Assembly: GCA_910579395.1 (NCBI GenBank)
Contig: CAJTUC010000003.1
Coordinates: 1-64,000 of the forward strand
DNA from: an uncultured Lachnospiraceae bacterium
GTDB lineage: Bacteria > Bacillota > Clostridia > Lachnospirales > Lachnospiraceae
Direction: 5' to 3'
DNA: 64,000 nt
The notes under the pieces were generated by a model. It did not search any database and was not told the DNA's origin. It worked only from the letters and a program-made list of their open reading frames with translations. The position numbers and the translations under genes were made by a program. Every line of letters begins with the position of its first letter. Positions within the stretch are counted from its first letter, which is position 1. Positions 24,049 to 32,146 of this stretch are shown piece by piece.

Positions 24049-25722
24049 ATGGAAAAAACAGGTATTCGGAAAAAAGAAAATAGAATATACTTATTTCTTT
24101 TCCTGCTTGTCTGGTGCATACAGATGCTGACGGCAGTTTATTTTTGCTGTCAGAAACAGGGTTTTCATGAGGATGAGTATTATACCTATTATTCCACGGC
24201 GCGGACCTATGGCCTGATGATTGAAGACGGTGCGTGGATGGAACGGGAGGCTTATTTTGATGAATTTGTTGTTCTGGAAGGAGAGGGATTTCAGTATGGA
24301 CTGGTAAGGCTGGTGCAGTCCTGGGACGTGCATCCACCCGTTTACTATTGGCTCTTTCATACGGTCTGCTCCTTTTTCCCGGGACAGTTTTCCAAATGGT
24401 TCGGGCTTGGCATCAACCTGGCAGCTTTCGGTCTCAGTATGTTTCTGCTGAGGTGCCTTTCGCTGAAAGTGACGGGGCATAACGAAAAGTTGTCCCTGTT
24501 CGTTTGCTTTTTTTATGGGTTTACACCCGCAGCGATGAGCAGTGTTGTCTTTATCCGTATGTATGCACTGCTGACGGTATTCGTATATCTGTGCGCGATA
24601 TTGCATGTGAGTGTAATTGAGAATGACAGAATATTGGTGAAACAGCAGTTTGAAGGAGAGTGCAAAGAAGGACGGGATAGCCAGACAGGGAAGCTTTCTT
24701 TCGGGAAATTTCTGCTTCCTCTGATGGCAGTTACTTATCTTGGATTTCTGACGCAATATTATTATTTTATTTTTTGGTTCTTTATGGCATTTGCTTTCTG
24801 TGTTTATCTTCTGTGGCGGGACAGAAATCTGTGGAACTGTATCCTCTATGGCATCAGCCAAGCCATAGCGTTCGTGCTGGCTTATCTGACTTATCCTTCC
24901 TGCCTCGGGCAGATGTTCCGCGGGCAGCGGGGGGCGCAGGCGACCAGCAATTTTTTTGATTTCTCTAATACGTTGACAAGAATTTCTTTTTTCTGGGAAT
25001 TGTTGGATGAGTATGTATTTGGAAAGACGCTTTTGCTGCTGCTTGTACTGTTGATCATTGCGGCGGTGTTTGTGGGCTTTACGGTTCGAAAAAGAAAGAA
25101 GTATAATGCGGCCTATGGACTGTTGTTTTTTGCCGTAACAGGTTATTTTCTGGCAGTATCTAAGACTGCCCTGCTTCTTGGCAATACATCTGTCCGTTAC
25201 CAGACACCGATTTATGGAATCGTCGTGCTGCTGCTTTTTGGAGCGATATGGGGTGGATGGAACTGCTGTTGTGAACTGCGCGGCGATAAAAAGAACTGCA
25301 TTGGGGAAAAGATTGTTTTGGCAGCAGCCATATTATATATGCTGGCCGGTTTGGCCGGACTGTTTTCAGGACGCGTCGTATTTCTTTATCCGGAAGCGGC
25401 GGAGAGAGTTTCTTTTGCAAGGGAGAAAGCGGCGGCGGGTGTGCCGGTCGTCTGCCTTTATGATGCGGGGCAGAGTTGGTGCGTGTGGGATTGTGCAGAC
25501 GAATTTTTTGAATATGACAGAATCTATTTTGCAAGTCAGAACGATACGGAGCCGATTTTGGACGCGGTCATTGCAGACAGCGGGGAGCTGATCGTTTATC
25601 TGAGCAATACGGCGGAGAAACAGGAACAGCTGGAGCGTATCCGGAACAGCAATCCGAATCTGACAGCATATGAATTGCGGTATCAGGAAAAATATTGTGA
25701 TGTATATTATTTTCATGAGTAA
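24049..25722 (+). CDS. GT39-like integral membrane glycosyltransferase
   Basis: A membrane protein of about 557 residues with 10 or more helices. Just after the first helix comes GFHEDEYYTYYSTA, an acidic DE/ED pair at the start of the first outer loop as in GT-C/ArnT-PMT-type enzymes, followed by HPPVYYWLFHTVCSFFP. Such proteins move sugars from polyprenyl phosphate to glycans at the outer face. The start is uncertain: ATG 24049 places the first helix at the N-terminus, while ATG 23974 would overlap the previous gene by 25 bases. It is the last gene of this operon before agr. Confidence 0.65.
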   Translation: MEKTGIRKKENRIYLFLFLLVWCIQMLTAVYFCCQKQGFHEDEYYTYYSTARTYGLMIEDGAWMEREAYFDEFVVLEGEGFQYGLVRLVQSWDVHPPVYYWLFHTVCSFFPGQFSKWFGLGINLAAFGLSMFLLRCLSLKVTGHNEKLSLFVCFFYGFTPAAMSSVVFIRMYALLTVFVYLCAILHVSVIENDRILVKQQFEGECKEGRDSQTGKLSFGKFLLPLMAVTYLGFLTQYYYFIFWFFMAFAFCVYLLWRDRNLWNCILYGISQAIAFVLAYLTYPSCLGQMFRGQRGAQATSNFFDFSNTLTRISFFWELLDEYVFGKTLLLLLVLLIIAAVFVGFTVRKRKKYNAAYGLLFFAVTGYFLAVSKTALLLGNTSVRYQTPIYGIVVLLLFGAIWGGWNCCCELRGDKKNCIGEKIVLAAAILYMLAGLAGLFSGRVVFLYPEAAERVSFAREKAAAGVPVVCLYDAGQSWCVWDCADEFFEYDRIYFASQNDTEPILDAVIADSGELIVYLSNTAEKQEQLERIRNSNPNLTAYELRYQEKYCDVYYFHE

Positions 25723-25778
25723 GGCTTGAACTTTACTTTAGACTTACCAATGGTTGCCATGACTTCCATATAGTTGCT

Positions 25779-25807
25779 TTGGGGTACCGGTGTTGTGAGG
25801 ATATACT
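25779..25807 (+). promoter_or_regulatory. promoter candidate for agr cassette
   Basis: TTGGGG and TATACT are separated by 17 bases, about 36 bases before the XRE gene. The -35 box is weak, as expected for a regulated promoter. Confidence 0.4.
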
Positions 25808-25842
25808 AATTGTGTATCACAACAACTGGAAGGTGTGATTTT

Positions 25843-26175
25843 ATGGAATGGATGAGTGTTGGTGAGAACATTAGAAAGAAAAGGCTGGCAAAGTCCTGGA
25901 AGCAGGCGACTTTGGCGGAAAAAGTGGACTTATCCAATTCTTATATGGGAATGATTGAACGCGGAGAAAAGATTCCGAGGCTGGAGACTTTTGTGAACAT
26001 TACGAATGCCTTAGATACGACTTCTGATGAGATTTTAGAAGGCGTTTTGAATAAAGGGTATGAAATACGAATGTCCGAATATATCAAAAAAATTGAGGGG
26101 CTGCCGAAAGAAGAGCAGAATCAGATTTATGATGTTCTGGATGTTATGTTGAAATATGGTCATAAAAGAAGGTAA
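25843..26175 (+). CDS. XRE-family helix-turn-helix regulator
   Basis: A small DNA-binding protein of 110 residues. The N-terminal Cro/C1 helix-turn-helix is seen as VGENIRKKRLAKSWKQ, TLAEKVDLSNSYMGMIERGEKIP and LETFVNITNALDT (about 4-55). The C-terminal half is short and helical and may dimerise. ATG 25843 follows GGAAGG; an upstream GTG lacks a site. It overlaps or abuts the response regulator and opens the agr cassette, so it may set the basal level of quorum signalling. Confidence 0.85.
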   Translation: MEWMSVGENIRKKRLAKSWKQATLAEKVDLSNSYMGMIERGEKIPRLETFVNITNALDTTSDEILEGVLNKGYEIRMSEYIKKIEGLPKEEQNQIYDVLDVMLKYGHKRR

Positions 26176-26209
26176 GGGTATAAACCGTAAATACGCCAGA
26201 GGAAAGGGA

Positions 26210-26953
26210 ATGTACAAAATAGCAATCTGCGAGGATGACAAAGATTATATTGATTATATAAAAGAAATCATTTTAAAAACAAATATTATAGATGAAAACA
26301 GTCTGTTGTTCTATGAGTTTTATTCCGGGGAGCAGTTGTGTCTGAGCCTGAATTTCGATTATGATCTGGTGATACTGGATATGCAGATGGAGGAAATGGA
26401 TGGGTATGAAACGGCGATGAAAATGCGGACGATGGGACATTATTTTCTGCTTGTGTTTTGTTCGGGTGTTGTACAGCCATTTCCTTTGTCGTTTAAGGCA
26501 AATCCTTTCCGTTATTTGTTAAAAGAATATACGGAAGAAGAAATGGTAAGCGAGATGACAGAAATCGTAAATGAAATGAAGAACAGGAAAAGAGCCCCTT
26601 TCATTATCTGCCAATCTAAAGCGAAAGAAAAAATCAGAGTATATCCAGAGTCGGTTGTCTATGTTTCCAAATTTAAAGAATGCAGCATAGTACATGTCAT
26701 TGGCACATTAGCCGAATCTTATCCAAATGGGAGTCTGCGTTCAAGTATGAAGCTGAATGACATTCATAAAATATTTGATGAGGACTGCGGTTTTGTCAGG
26801 GCGCATAACAGCTATATCATTAATATGTCGTATATTGTATCTATAGATTCACATTATGTCAGGCTGACTACCGGGGAATATCTTTCTTTTTCACGAGCGA
26901 GAGCAAATGAATTTAAAGAGGTATTTGCCAGATTTGCAGCAGCAAAATATTAG
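26210..26953 (+). CDS. agrA: AgrA-like response regulator (REC-LytTR)
   Basis: A 247-residue response regulator. The receiver domain (about 1-120) has the acidic pair CEDD (8-10), the phosphoacceptor in VILDMQMEEMDG (Asp57) and a conserved lysine in the RYLLK region. The C-terminal LytTR DNA-binding domain spans about 145-247 (VVYVSKFKECSIVHV, FVRAHNSYIINMSYI). AGAGGAAAGGG sets the start at 26210 rather than the upstream in-frame codon. It lies 11 bases before the AgrC-like kinase. The symbol is assigned by domain order and context, not by orthology testing. Confidence 0.85.
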   Translation: MYKIAICEDDKDYIDYIKEIILKTNIIDENSLLFYEFYSGEQLCLSLNFDYDLVILDMQMEEMDGYETAMKMRTMGHYFLLVFCSGVVQPFPLSFKANPFRYLLKEYTEEEMVSEMTEIVNEMKNRKRAPFIICQSKAKEKIRVYPESVVYVSKFKECSIVHVIGTLAESYPNGSLRSSMKLNDIHKIFDEDCGFVRAHNSYIINMSYIVSIDSHYVRLTTGEYLSFSRARANEFKEVFARFAAAKY

Positions 26954-26964
26954 AGGTCGTCAGT

Positions 26965-28293
26965 ATGGAGATTATATTTACGCTAGTACAGATTTTTATA
27001 TGCGTTTTAGAAGCTTATTTAATTATTGATTTCTTTTCGGCTTTTTTTGAATTAAGGGTTTTGTTTGATAAGAAAAATACCAGGGTAGGATTGATAATAG
27101 GAGTCGCCGCATGTATACGCGCAATCAATGTTCTGAATAATACGACAATTAATATGATTGCAACTTTTACAATTTATCTGTCTATTATTATCATCTTTTT
27201 TCAGGGAAAATTGCTCAAAAAATTTCTTTATTATATCACGGCAGTAATTATTATGCTTGGTAGCGAATTTCTGGGAATTGTTTTATTATCATTACAGACT
27301 GATTTTTCGATGAACCAGGTGGAAACGAATCAAATTGCAGTCAATATAGCAATGCTGAGTCTGAAATTATTAACGCTTGTTTTTTATAGTATCATAAAAA
27401 GAAGCGCGGACAGTTCTGATAATCGCAAAATAAATTTTCAAATCACATTGTGGTATTCCATAATGCCTATATCATTGATTGGAATTATGGTTACGGTAAC
27501 ACGCCTGAATATTGATTTTGCTTCATTGGGATATACCCAGACTTTATTGATTATTAGCTGTATGCTGGCATTGATAGGGAATGTTGTTATCTATTATGTA
27601 TTTGACAAGTATTCGCAGTCTATCTGGAAACTGCAGCAGCAGGAAGTAATGATTACGAAGCTGGAAATGGAAGAAAAGCATTATGGCCAGATTGAGCAAG
27701 TAAATCAGGAGCATGCGGCTTTTCTTCACGATATCCGGCATTATATGAGAGTAATCGGTGAAATGGCGGCGGATAATGATAATAAGGCAGTTTTGCAGAT
27801 ATTGTCCGAATTACAGATAAAAGTTTCAAATACAGAAGCAGAAATGCTGTGTCCAAATCGTTTATTAAACGTTATTTTGAATGAAAAGAAGAAAGATGCA
27901 GAGAAAAGAAATATTTCAGTAAGAATCGTGATTGAGCCAGGATTTTCTATAGACCAGATGGCGGATACGGATTTAATCGTCATTATCAGCAATTTGCTTG
28001 ATAATGCGTTAGAGGCGGCCGAAAAATGTCCGAATGGATATATAAAAGTCAGTTTATTTACACAAAATGCAAATCATTTTTCAATTATAAAAATAGTGAA
28101 TAATTATGTTGGGGAAATAGAAGTAAGAGAAGGCAGGTTGTGGACCAGTAAAAAAGAGAAGGCACGGCATGGGTACGGAATCCAGAATGTAAGTGATATG
28201 GCCGCGAAGTATGGCGGATATTTACAATATTTTTATAAAGCTGGAGAATTTACATCCATAGTAATACTACCCGCGATTATTACCAGCAAATAA
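26965..28293 (+). CDS. agrC: AgrC-like histidine kinase (GHKL)
   Basis: A 442-residue sensor with six or seven N-terminal membrane helices (about 5-212), a short coiled stretch and a kinase core. The phospho-accepting histidine is in FLHDIRHYM (His255). The ATP-lid region has the N-box ISNLLDNALEAAEKC and GYGIQNV. This is the HPK10/AgrC plan, in which the membrane part binds a cyclic autoinducer. The cassette order (regulator, kinase, peptide, processing protease) supports the pairing with the AgrD below. Confidence 0.87.
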   Translation: MEIIFTLVQIFICVLEAYLIIDFFSAFFELRVLFDKKNTRVGLIIGVAACIRAINVLNNTTINMIATFTIYLSIIIIFFQGKLLKKFLYYITAVIIMLGSEFLGIVLLSLQTDFSMNQVETNQIAVNIAMLSLKLLTLVFYSIIKRSADSSDNRKINFQITLWYSIMPISLIGIMVTVTRLNIDFASLGYTQTLLIISCMLALIGNVVIYYVFDKYSQSIWKLQQQEVMITKLEMEEKHYGQIEQVNQEHAAFLHDIRHYMRVIGEMAADNDNKAVLQILSELQIKVSNTEAEMLCPNRLLNVILNEKKKDAEKRNISVRIVIEPGFSIDQMADTDLIVIISNLLDNALEAAEKCPNGYIKVSLFTQNANHFSIIKIVNNYVGEIEVREGRLWTSKKEKARHGYGIQNVSDMAAKYGGYLQYFYKAGEFTSIVILPAIITSK

Positions 28294-28303
28294 ATGCCAG
28301 GTG

Positions 28304-28337
28304 CAAATTTTTCTGAAAAAATGACAAATTTTTCGGA
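28304..28337 (+). promoter_or_regulatory. two-turn direct repeat, candidate LytTR (AgrA) operator
   Basis: CAAATTTTTCTGA (28304-28316) and CAAATTTTTCGGA (28325-28337) are direct repeats whose starts are 21 bp apart. Two helical turns is the spacing used by LytTR dimers. They lie 45-78 bases upstream of a perfect TATAAT (28382-28387) that lacks a good -35 box, as for AgrA-activated promoters. Confidence 0.6.
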
Positions 28338-28381
28338 TTTTAACAATTCAGGGAAATAATTATGTATGATAGAAAATACCA

Positions 28382-28387
28382 TATAAT
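28382..28387 (+). promoter_or_regulatory. -10 box for agrD/agrB
   Basis: TATAAT lies 26 bases before the agrD start, with no recognisable -35 hexamer. This suggests dependence on the upstream activator repeats. Confidence 0.5.
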
Positions 28388-28412
28388 TTTTTTTAGAATT
28401 GGAGGAAACGTC

Positions 28413-28574
28413 ATGAAAAAAGCAGTAAGTAAGTTGTCGAAGAAAAATTTTTGGGGAGCAATGAATTGCCTGGCATTGTTATTTACAGTGTTGACATCCC
28501 AGCTCCTGTGCGCATGGTATTTTCATCAGCCGGAATTCCCCGCTGAAGCAGACAAGTACAGGAAATTCAAATAA
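28413..28574 (+). CDS. agrD: AgrD-type cyclic lactone autoinducer precursor
   Basis: A 53-residue precursor. An amphipathic, basic N-terminal leader (1-31) is followed by the core around LLCAWYF and the C-terminal tail HQPEFPAEADKYRKFK. By analogy with the Clostridium perfringens peptide, whose ring CLWFT precedes HQPEEP, the predicted signal is a five-residue thiolactone ring from Cys33 to Phe37 (CAWYF) with a short N-terminal tail. The start is fixed by GGAGG at 28401-28405. The stop is five bases from agrB, the expected processing and export partner. Confidence 0.88.
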   Translation: MKKAVSKLSKKNFWGAMNCLALLFTVLTSQLLCAWYFHQPEFPAEADKYRKFK

Positions 28575-28579
28575 GCAGT

Positions 28580-29176
28580 ATGTTTGAAAAGGCGGTACAA
28601 AAACTGGTAGACGGCCAGATAGAAAAAGGTTCTTTAAAAGAAGAGGAACGGAATATATATCGATACGGCTACCAGGTACTAATTGAATTCTGCATCAATA
28701 TCATTGTTACCATATTAATTGCAGTCTTATTTCAGGCATTTAAGACTGTTATTGTTTTTACCATCGCATATTTATTGATACGAGGATATGTGGGCGGATA
28801 TCATGCCAAAACAAGTTTAGGCTGTTTTTGCCTTTCGGCGGGTATGCTGATCAGTGTTATATTGGTGATACAATATATTATTTTAATGAATCCTTTGAAG
28901 TGGATATTATTGATACCTGAAATAGTATTGATTCCTTTCATTTTTAAGCAGGCGCCTCTGCCTGTTGCCAATAAGCCGATTTCGGAAAATGAAAGGATTC
29001 ATTTTAAGCGAAGGGTGAAACAGCTTTATTCTATTGAACTGATGACAACAGTGATTTTATTGTATTTTGGAGAGGTGAGCTGTGCATTGGCCATTCTGGC
29101 GGTGCATGTGGTACTCTTTATTATGGTATTGATGCAGATGCTCAGTAATTGGAAAGCTGCGCGAACCGTGGAATAA
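28580..29176 (+). CDS. agrB: AgrB-type autoinducer processing protease
   Basis: A 198-residue membrane cysteine protease that cleaves the AgrD tail and catalyses ring closure. It has about six helices. The catalytic pair is in RGYVGGYHAKTSLGC (His75, Cys82), at the same spacing as staphylococcal AgrB. It ends within a strong terminator that closes the cassette. No separate exporter is present, so the final signal-release step may use another protein. Confidence 0.9.
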   Translation: MFEKAVQKLVDGQIEKGSLKEEERNIYRYGYQVLIEFCINIIVTILIAVLFQAFKTVIVFTIAYLLIRGYVGGYHAKTSLGCFCLSAGMLISVILVIQYIILMNPLKWILLIPEIVLIPFIFKQAPLPVANKPISENERIHFKRRVKQLYSIELMTTVILLYFGEVSCALAILAVHVVLFIMVLMQMLSNWKAARTVE

Positions 29177-29194
29177 CGGTTCGCGTAGTTTTTT
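29160..29194 (+). terminator. terminator at end of agr cassette
   Basis: CGCGAACCGT / ACGGTTCGCG is followed by TAGTTTTTT. The left arm overlaps the last agrB codons. Confidence 0.88.
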
Positions 29195-29253
29195 GTTGAG
29201 TCAAAATGATTTCGTATCATCATTCTAAAAATCTGAGGTGCCAATTTGGTAAT

Positions 29254-30129
29254 TCACGCGTGAGCCAATGTAGGAAACATCAGTCCGTCCTGTGCAAAAC
29301 GCTCAAATTCCTTACCTTTCAAAAACAGAGTGCAGTCATCCTCTTTTAGCGGTACTCTGGTATAGCCTTCGCAGTCCATCGGCGTAAAGCCCAATCTGAC
29401 TTGCTGAATACCGTTTCCAAAGGACTCCACAATCTGTCCGATTTCGACAGGAACTGGAGAAAAAATATTATGAAGCAGCAGACTGCTGTCCTCTATTTCC
29501 GCGATGACATACGCGTCCTGTTCTTTGTGATAATATACATTTTCCTGCATATATTTTGTGACATAGAAGAGAATCAGTTCGCTGTTATGCGCCATTTCAA
29601 AAGAACTGTGTGGAATGCTTTTCTGTATTGCATTTTCTAAAAGCGTCCATGCTGTATTATCCTGCATCGGAATCTGTTCGATCGTCATTTGATCTGGAAC
29701 GGATTTTTCTGTGGTGGAGATTTCTCTGACATATTGAAATTCCTCCGATTTTTGAAAACCGAATTTCGGATAAAAATCGAGAACGCTGTCATTTGCAAAC
29801 AAAAAGAAGCCTTCGGTTTTCTGTTGATAATCCCGTTCGATTTCATCCATGATCTGTTTGATAAATCCACGGTTCCGATAGGATTCATTGGTCATGACCG
29901 TTCCCAGCTGGATAAAAAATTTCCGCTCCCCATTCCAGAAAAAATTCATATGATTGACGGATACGTTGGAAACGACTTTTCCGTCTACGACAATGGAATA
30001 GGGATTATAATTTTCGCCCCAGTAACCGTTTTGGTACCAGTCCTCAAAACTGATGTCAAATGTTTTCATGGCAAGTTCGTTAAAGCTTTTTCTTAACGCA
30101 TCGTTGTCCTTGTAATTTTTAATTACCAT
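29254..30129 (-). CDS. GNAT-family acetyltransferase
   Basis: A protein of 291 residues. The N-terminal GNAT fold (about 1-140) includes VVDGKVVSNVSVN, the acetyl-CoA loop TNESYRNRGFIKQIMDEIE and LDFYPKFGF. The C-terminal half is a second domain of unknown type. It resembles the cytoplasmic GNATs annotated as putative acetyltransferases; the substrate is unknown. It is not a convincing PseH because it is longer and lacks the WRN start motif. GGAGG before ATG (30129) sets the start. It follows a 56-residue gene by 16 bases. Confidence 0.8.
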   Translation of the reverse strand: MVIKNYKDNDALRKSFNELAMKTFDISFEDWYQNGYWGENYNPYSIVVDGKVVSNVSVNHMNFFWNGERKFFIQLGTVMTNESYRNRGFIKQIMDEIERDYQQKTEGFFLFANDSVLDFYPKFGFQKSEEFQYVREISTTEKSVPDQMTIEQIPMQDNTAWTLLENAIQKSIPHSSFEMAHNSELILFYVTKYMQENVYYHKEQDAYVIAEIEDSSLLLHNIFSPVPVEIGQIVESFGNGIQQVRLGFTPMDCEGYTRVPLKEDDCTLFLKGKEFERFAQDGLMFPTLAHA

Positions 30130-30145
30130 ATTAGACCTCCGTTTT

Positions 30146-30316
30146 TTATTTGATGTGTTTTCGCAATAATTGATCGAGCATATCCTGGCATAAGTCGACG
30201 CCCGTGACTGTAAGAGACGGATTCTTCTTCCAGAGTTCGCCCAGTTCCTGATTGGCCGTTTCGGCAAGCCATTTTTTTAGATTCTGCATATAGAATTCGG
30301 GATTTTCTCTTTTCAT
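30146..30316 (-). CDS. small protein of 56 residues
   Basis: A short frame starting with AGGAG ten bases upstream of its ATG (30316) and ending 16 bases before the acetyltransferase start. It is rich in charged residues (MKRENPEFYMQNLKKW, ELGELWKKNP) and predicted to be helical, with no signal or membrane segment. I do not recognise it. The good ribosome site and operon position argue that it is translated. Confidence 0.55.
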   Translation of the reverse strand: MKRENPEFYMQNLKKWLAETANQELGELWKKNPSLTVTGVDLCQDMLDQLLRKHIK

Positions 30317-30394
30317 AGAATACGCGCTCCTATATCCGGTTTACAATAGCATATCATTTCGGGGAATTGCCTGCCGCCTTATAAATTTATCGAA

Positions 30395-30431
30395 TAAAAA
30401 ATGAGCCTTTTAATTGACAGCTCATTTTTTA
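30395..30431 (-). terminator. terminator after CD3324-like gene
   Basis: AAAAATGAGC and GCTCATTTTT pair, with T-runs on both strands. Read on the minus strand it ends the CD3324-like transcript. Confidence 0.75.
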
Positions 30432-30434
30432 TGA

Positions 30435-30710
30435 TTATGTTGTTTTTTTCATGCTTCTGATAATGCGCTGAATACTTTTTGGTGACAAATAGTATTTGGA
30501 TGCCAGCTCTTCGGTGTTCATGCCTTTAAGATGATCGGAGAAGATTTTCCGGTTCCTTGCTGACAACTCCTGCCTGATCTGTGTTCCCGCGCCCCATGCC
30601 TGTCTGTGCTCTGCTTTACGGGGAATATAAACAGCTTCACCATCTACATACTGCTGTATCAGCTCTATCAGTTCAATGGGCAGAATTTCTTCTGCTTTCA
30701 TATAGCCCAT
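30435..30710 (-). CDS. CD3324 family helix-turn-helix protein
   Basis: A protein of 91 residues with the conserved start MKAEEILPIELIELIQQYVDG, the middle AVYIPRKAEHRQAWG and a C-terminal helix-turn-helix (MNTEELASKYYLSPKSIQRI). The family is known from Clostridia as small putative regulators without defined targets. It resembles the Mor/C DNA-binding fold. Confidence 0.8.
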   Translation of the reverse strand: MGYMKAEEILPIELIELIQQYVDGEAVYIPRKAEHRQAWGAGTQIRQELSARNRKIFSDHLKGMNTEELASKYYLSPKSIQRIIRSMKKTT

Positions 30711-30926
30711 GTTTGCCTCCCTGATTTATATTTTTCTGGGAACAGCAATGGCTATGACAAATGATTTCATCAAGATGCAATAGCCAGTGCTATGCAAACA
30801 TGATAAATTTTCTCATATAGAATTCCTCCATTCTTAATTAGACTGCAATATTTGAGCAAGATGCCGACAGCATCTGGCTGATGTTATTTTACAGTTTTTT
30901 GGCCGGAAACGCAAGCTTTTGTAATA

Positions 30927-30955
30927 TTGCCAACAGAAATGACCTATGCTATACT
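30927..30955 (+). promoter_or_regulatory. extended -10 promoter for pseB operon
   Basis: TTGCCA and TATACT are separated by 17 bases, with TG one base before the -10 box. The 11-mer TATGCTATACT is shared with the promoter candidate at 13393-13403. Confidence 0.75.
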
Positions 30956-31005
30956 AAAGGCTGATATGAAAGTTTGAAAGTTTCATTTCATACTTTTGAG
31001 GTGAT

Positions 31006-31021
31006 GTCTGCTGAAGCGGAC
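31006..31021 (+). repeat. leader hairpin GTCTGC-type
   Basis: GTCTGC-TGAA-GCGGAC follows TTTGAG and TG, as in the 65-nt leaders at 1946 and 42202. It is a partial third copy of their hairpin, in the pseB leader. Confidence 0.5.
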
Positions 31022-31055
31022 AACAGGTATAAAAACGAAAATTGGAGGATAACTC

Positions 31056-32039
31056 ATGTTGACAAATAAAACAATTTTGATTACGGGCGGGACAGGCTCT
31101 TTTGGAAAAAGTTTTACCAGATATGTATTAGCACATTATGAGCCGAAGAAGATCATCATCTATTCCCGTGACGAGTTCAAGCAGTGGGCAATGGAAAATG
31201 AATTCAGCGAATACAAAGAAAAGCTTCGTTTCTTTATTGGCGACGTGCGGGATTTGGAAAGACTGAAACGGGCATGCGAGGGCGTTGATTATATCGTTCA
31301 CGCGGCGGCTTTGAAACAGGTTCCTGCCTGCGAATATAATCCGAATGAAGCAATCAAGACGAATATCCACGGTGCTATGAACGTGATTGACGCTGCGCTC
31401 GACTGCGGCGTGCATAAGGTGGTAGCTTTATCAACGGACAAGGCAGTCAATCCGGTGAATCTGTACGGCGGTACAAAGCTGGTATCGGATAAGCTGTTTG
31501 TGGCGGCGAATGCGTATGTGGGGAATAAAGATGTCAATTTTTCCATCGTGCGTTATGGAAATGTGGCAGGAAGCCGCGGCTCCATTATTCCGCTGTTTGA
31601 TAAGATGATCAAAGAAGGTGTAACGGAACTGCCGATTACGGATTTCAGGATGACCCGTTTCTGGATCAGCCTGACGGAAGGCATTGAACTCGTGGTCAAG
31701 GCGCTGGCTGAAGCAAAGGGCGGCGAGACTTTTATCAGCAAAATTCCTTCCTTTAAAGTGACGGACTTAGCAGAAGCGATGCTGCCGGGCTGTAAGCCTA
31801 AAGAAGTCGGAATCCGGCCGGGCGAGAAGCTGCATGAGATCATGGTGACGACGGAAGATTCTGCGACGACCTATGAGTATGACAAGCACTTCATCGTGTA
31901 TCCGCAGATGACATGGAACAACAGGCAGCAGCCCGATCTGAGCGGCACGAAAGTGGAAGATGGCTTTTCGTATAGCTCCAACAATAATAAAGAATGGCTT
32001 TCTGTGGAAGACATCAGAGAAAGACTGAAAAATCTTTAA
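31056..32039 (+). CDS. pseB: UDP-N-acetylglucosamine 4,6-dehydratase (inverting)
   Basis: PseB converts UDP-GlcNAc to UDP-2-acetamido-2,6-dideoxy-beta-L-arabino-4-hexulose, the first step of pseudaminic acid synthesis. The 327-residue SDR protein has GGTGSFG (11-17) and the STDKAVNPVNLYGGTK active-site block containing Asp, Lys, Tyr and Lys. The FRMTRFWI and IRPGEKLHE blocks are typical of PseB. TTGGAGGA precedes the ATG. It is followed by pseC. Confidence 0.94.
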   Translation: MLTNKTILITGGTGSFGKSFTRYVLAHYEPKKIIIYSRDEFKQWAMENEFSEYKEKLRFFIGDVRDLERLKRACEGVDYIVHAAALKQVPACEYNPNEAIKTNIHGAMNVIDAALDCGVHKVVALSTDKAVNPVNLYGGTKLVSDKLFVAANAYVGNKDVNFSIVRYGNVAGSRGSIIPLFDKMIKEGVTELPITDFRMTRFWISLTEGIELVVKALAEAKGGETFISKIPSFKVTDLAEAMLPGCKPKEVGIRPGEKLHEIMVTTEDSATTYEYDKHFIVYPQMTWNNRQQPDLSGTKVEDGFSYSSNNNKEWLSVEDIRERLKNL

Positions 32040-32146
32040 GATGCGTACGTTGAACTTGGAGTATGGATGGCAGGAAAGGAAGGGCATACAGGAATGTATG
32101 TCCTTCGTCAGTCAAAAACCGCAGGTTGAGAGGGAGGAGCATTACC

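Larger units (their letters stand above)
30711..31055. other. 345-bp divergent intergenic region
   Basis: The right part holds the pseB promoter, a TGAAAGTTTGAAAGTTTCATTTCA hairpin-prone stretch near 30966 and a leader hairpin at 31006-31021. On the minus strand, GGAGG precedes an ATG at 30816 that opens an 8-codon frame (30790-30816, MRKFIMFA then stop). A hydrophobic IALAIAS frame continues after a one-base shift, which could be a decayed signal peptide or a leader peptide. Nothing else is recognised. Confidence 0.35.

Noticed and set aside
28312..28412. Upstream extension of AgrD to an in-frame codon at 28362
   Set aside because: GGAGG at 28401-28405 sits at ideal distance from ATG 28413, and the TATAAT box would lie inside the extension.
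29254..30129. This GNAT as PseH
   Set aside because: It is about 290 residues with an extra C-terminal domain and lacks the short PseH layout; it also lies outside the pse operon on the other strand.
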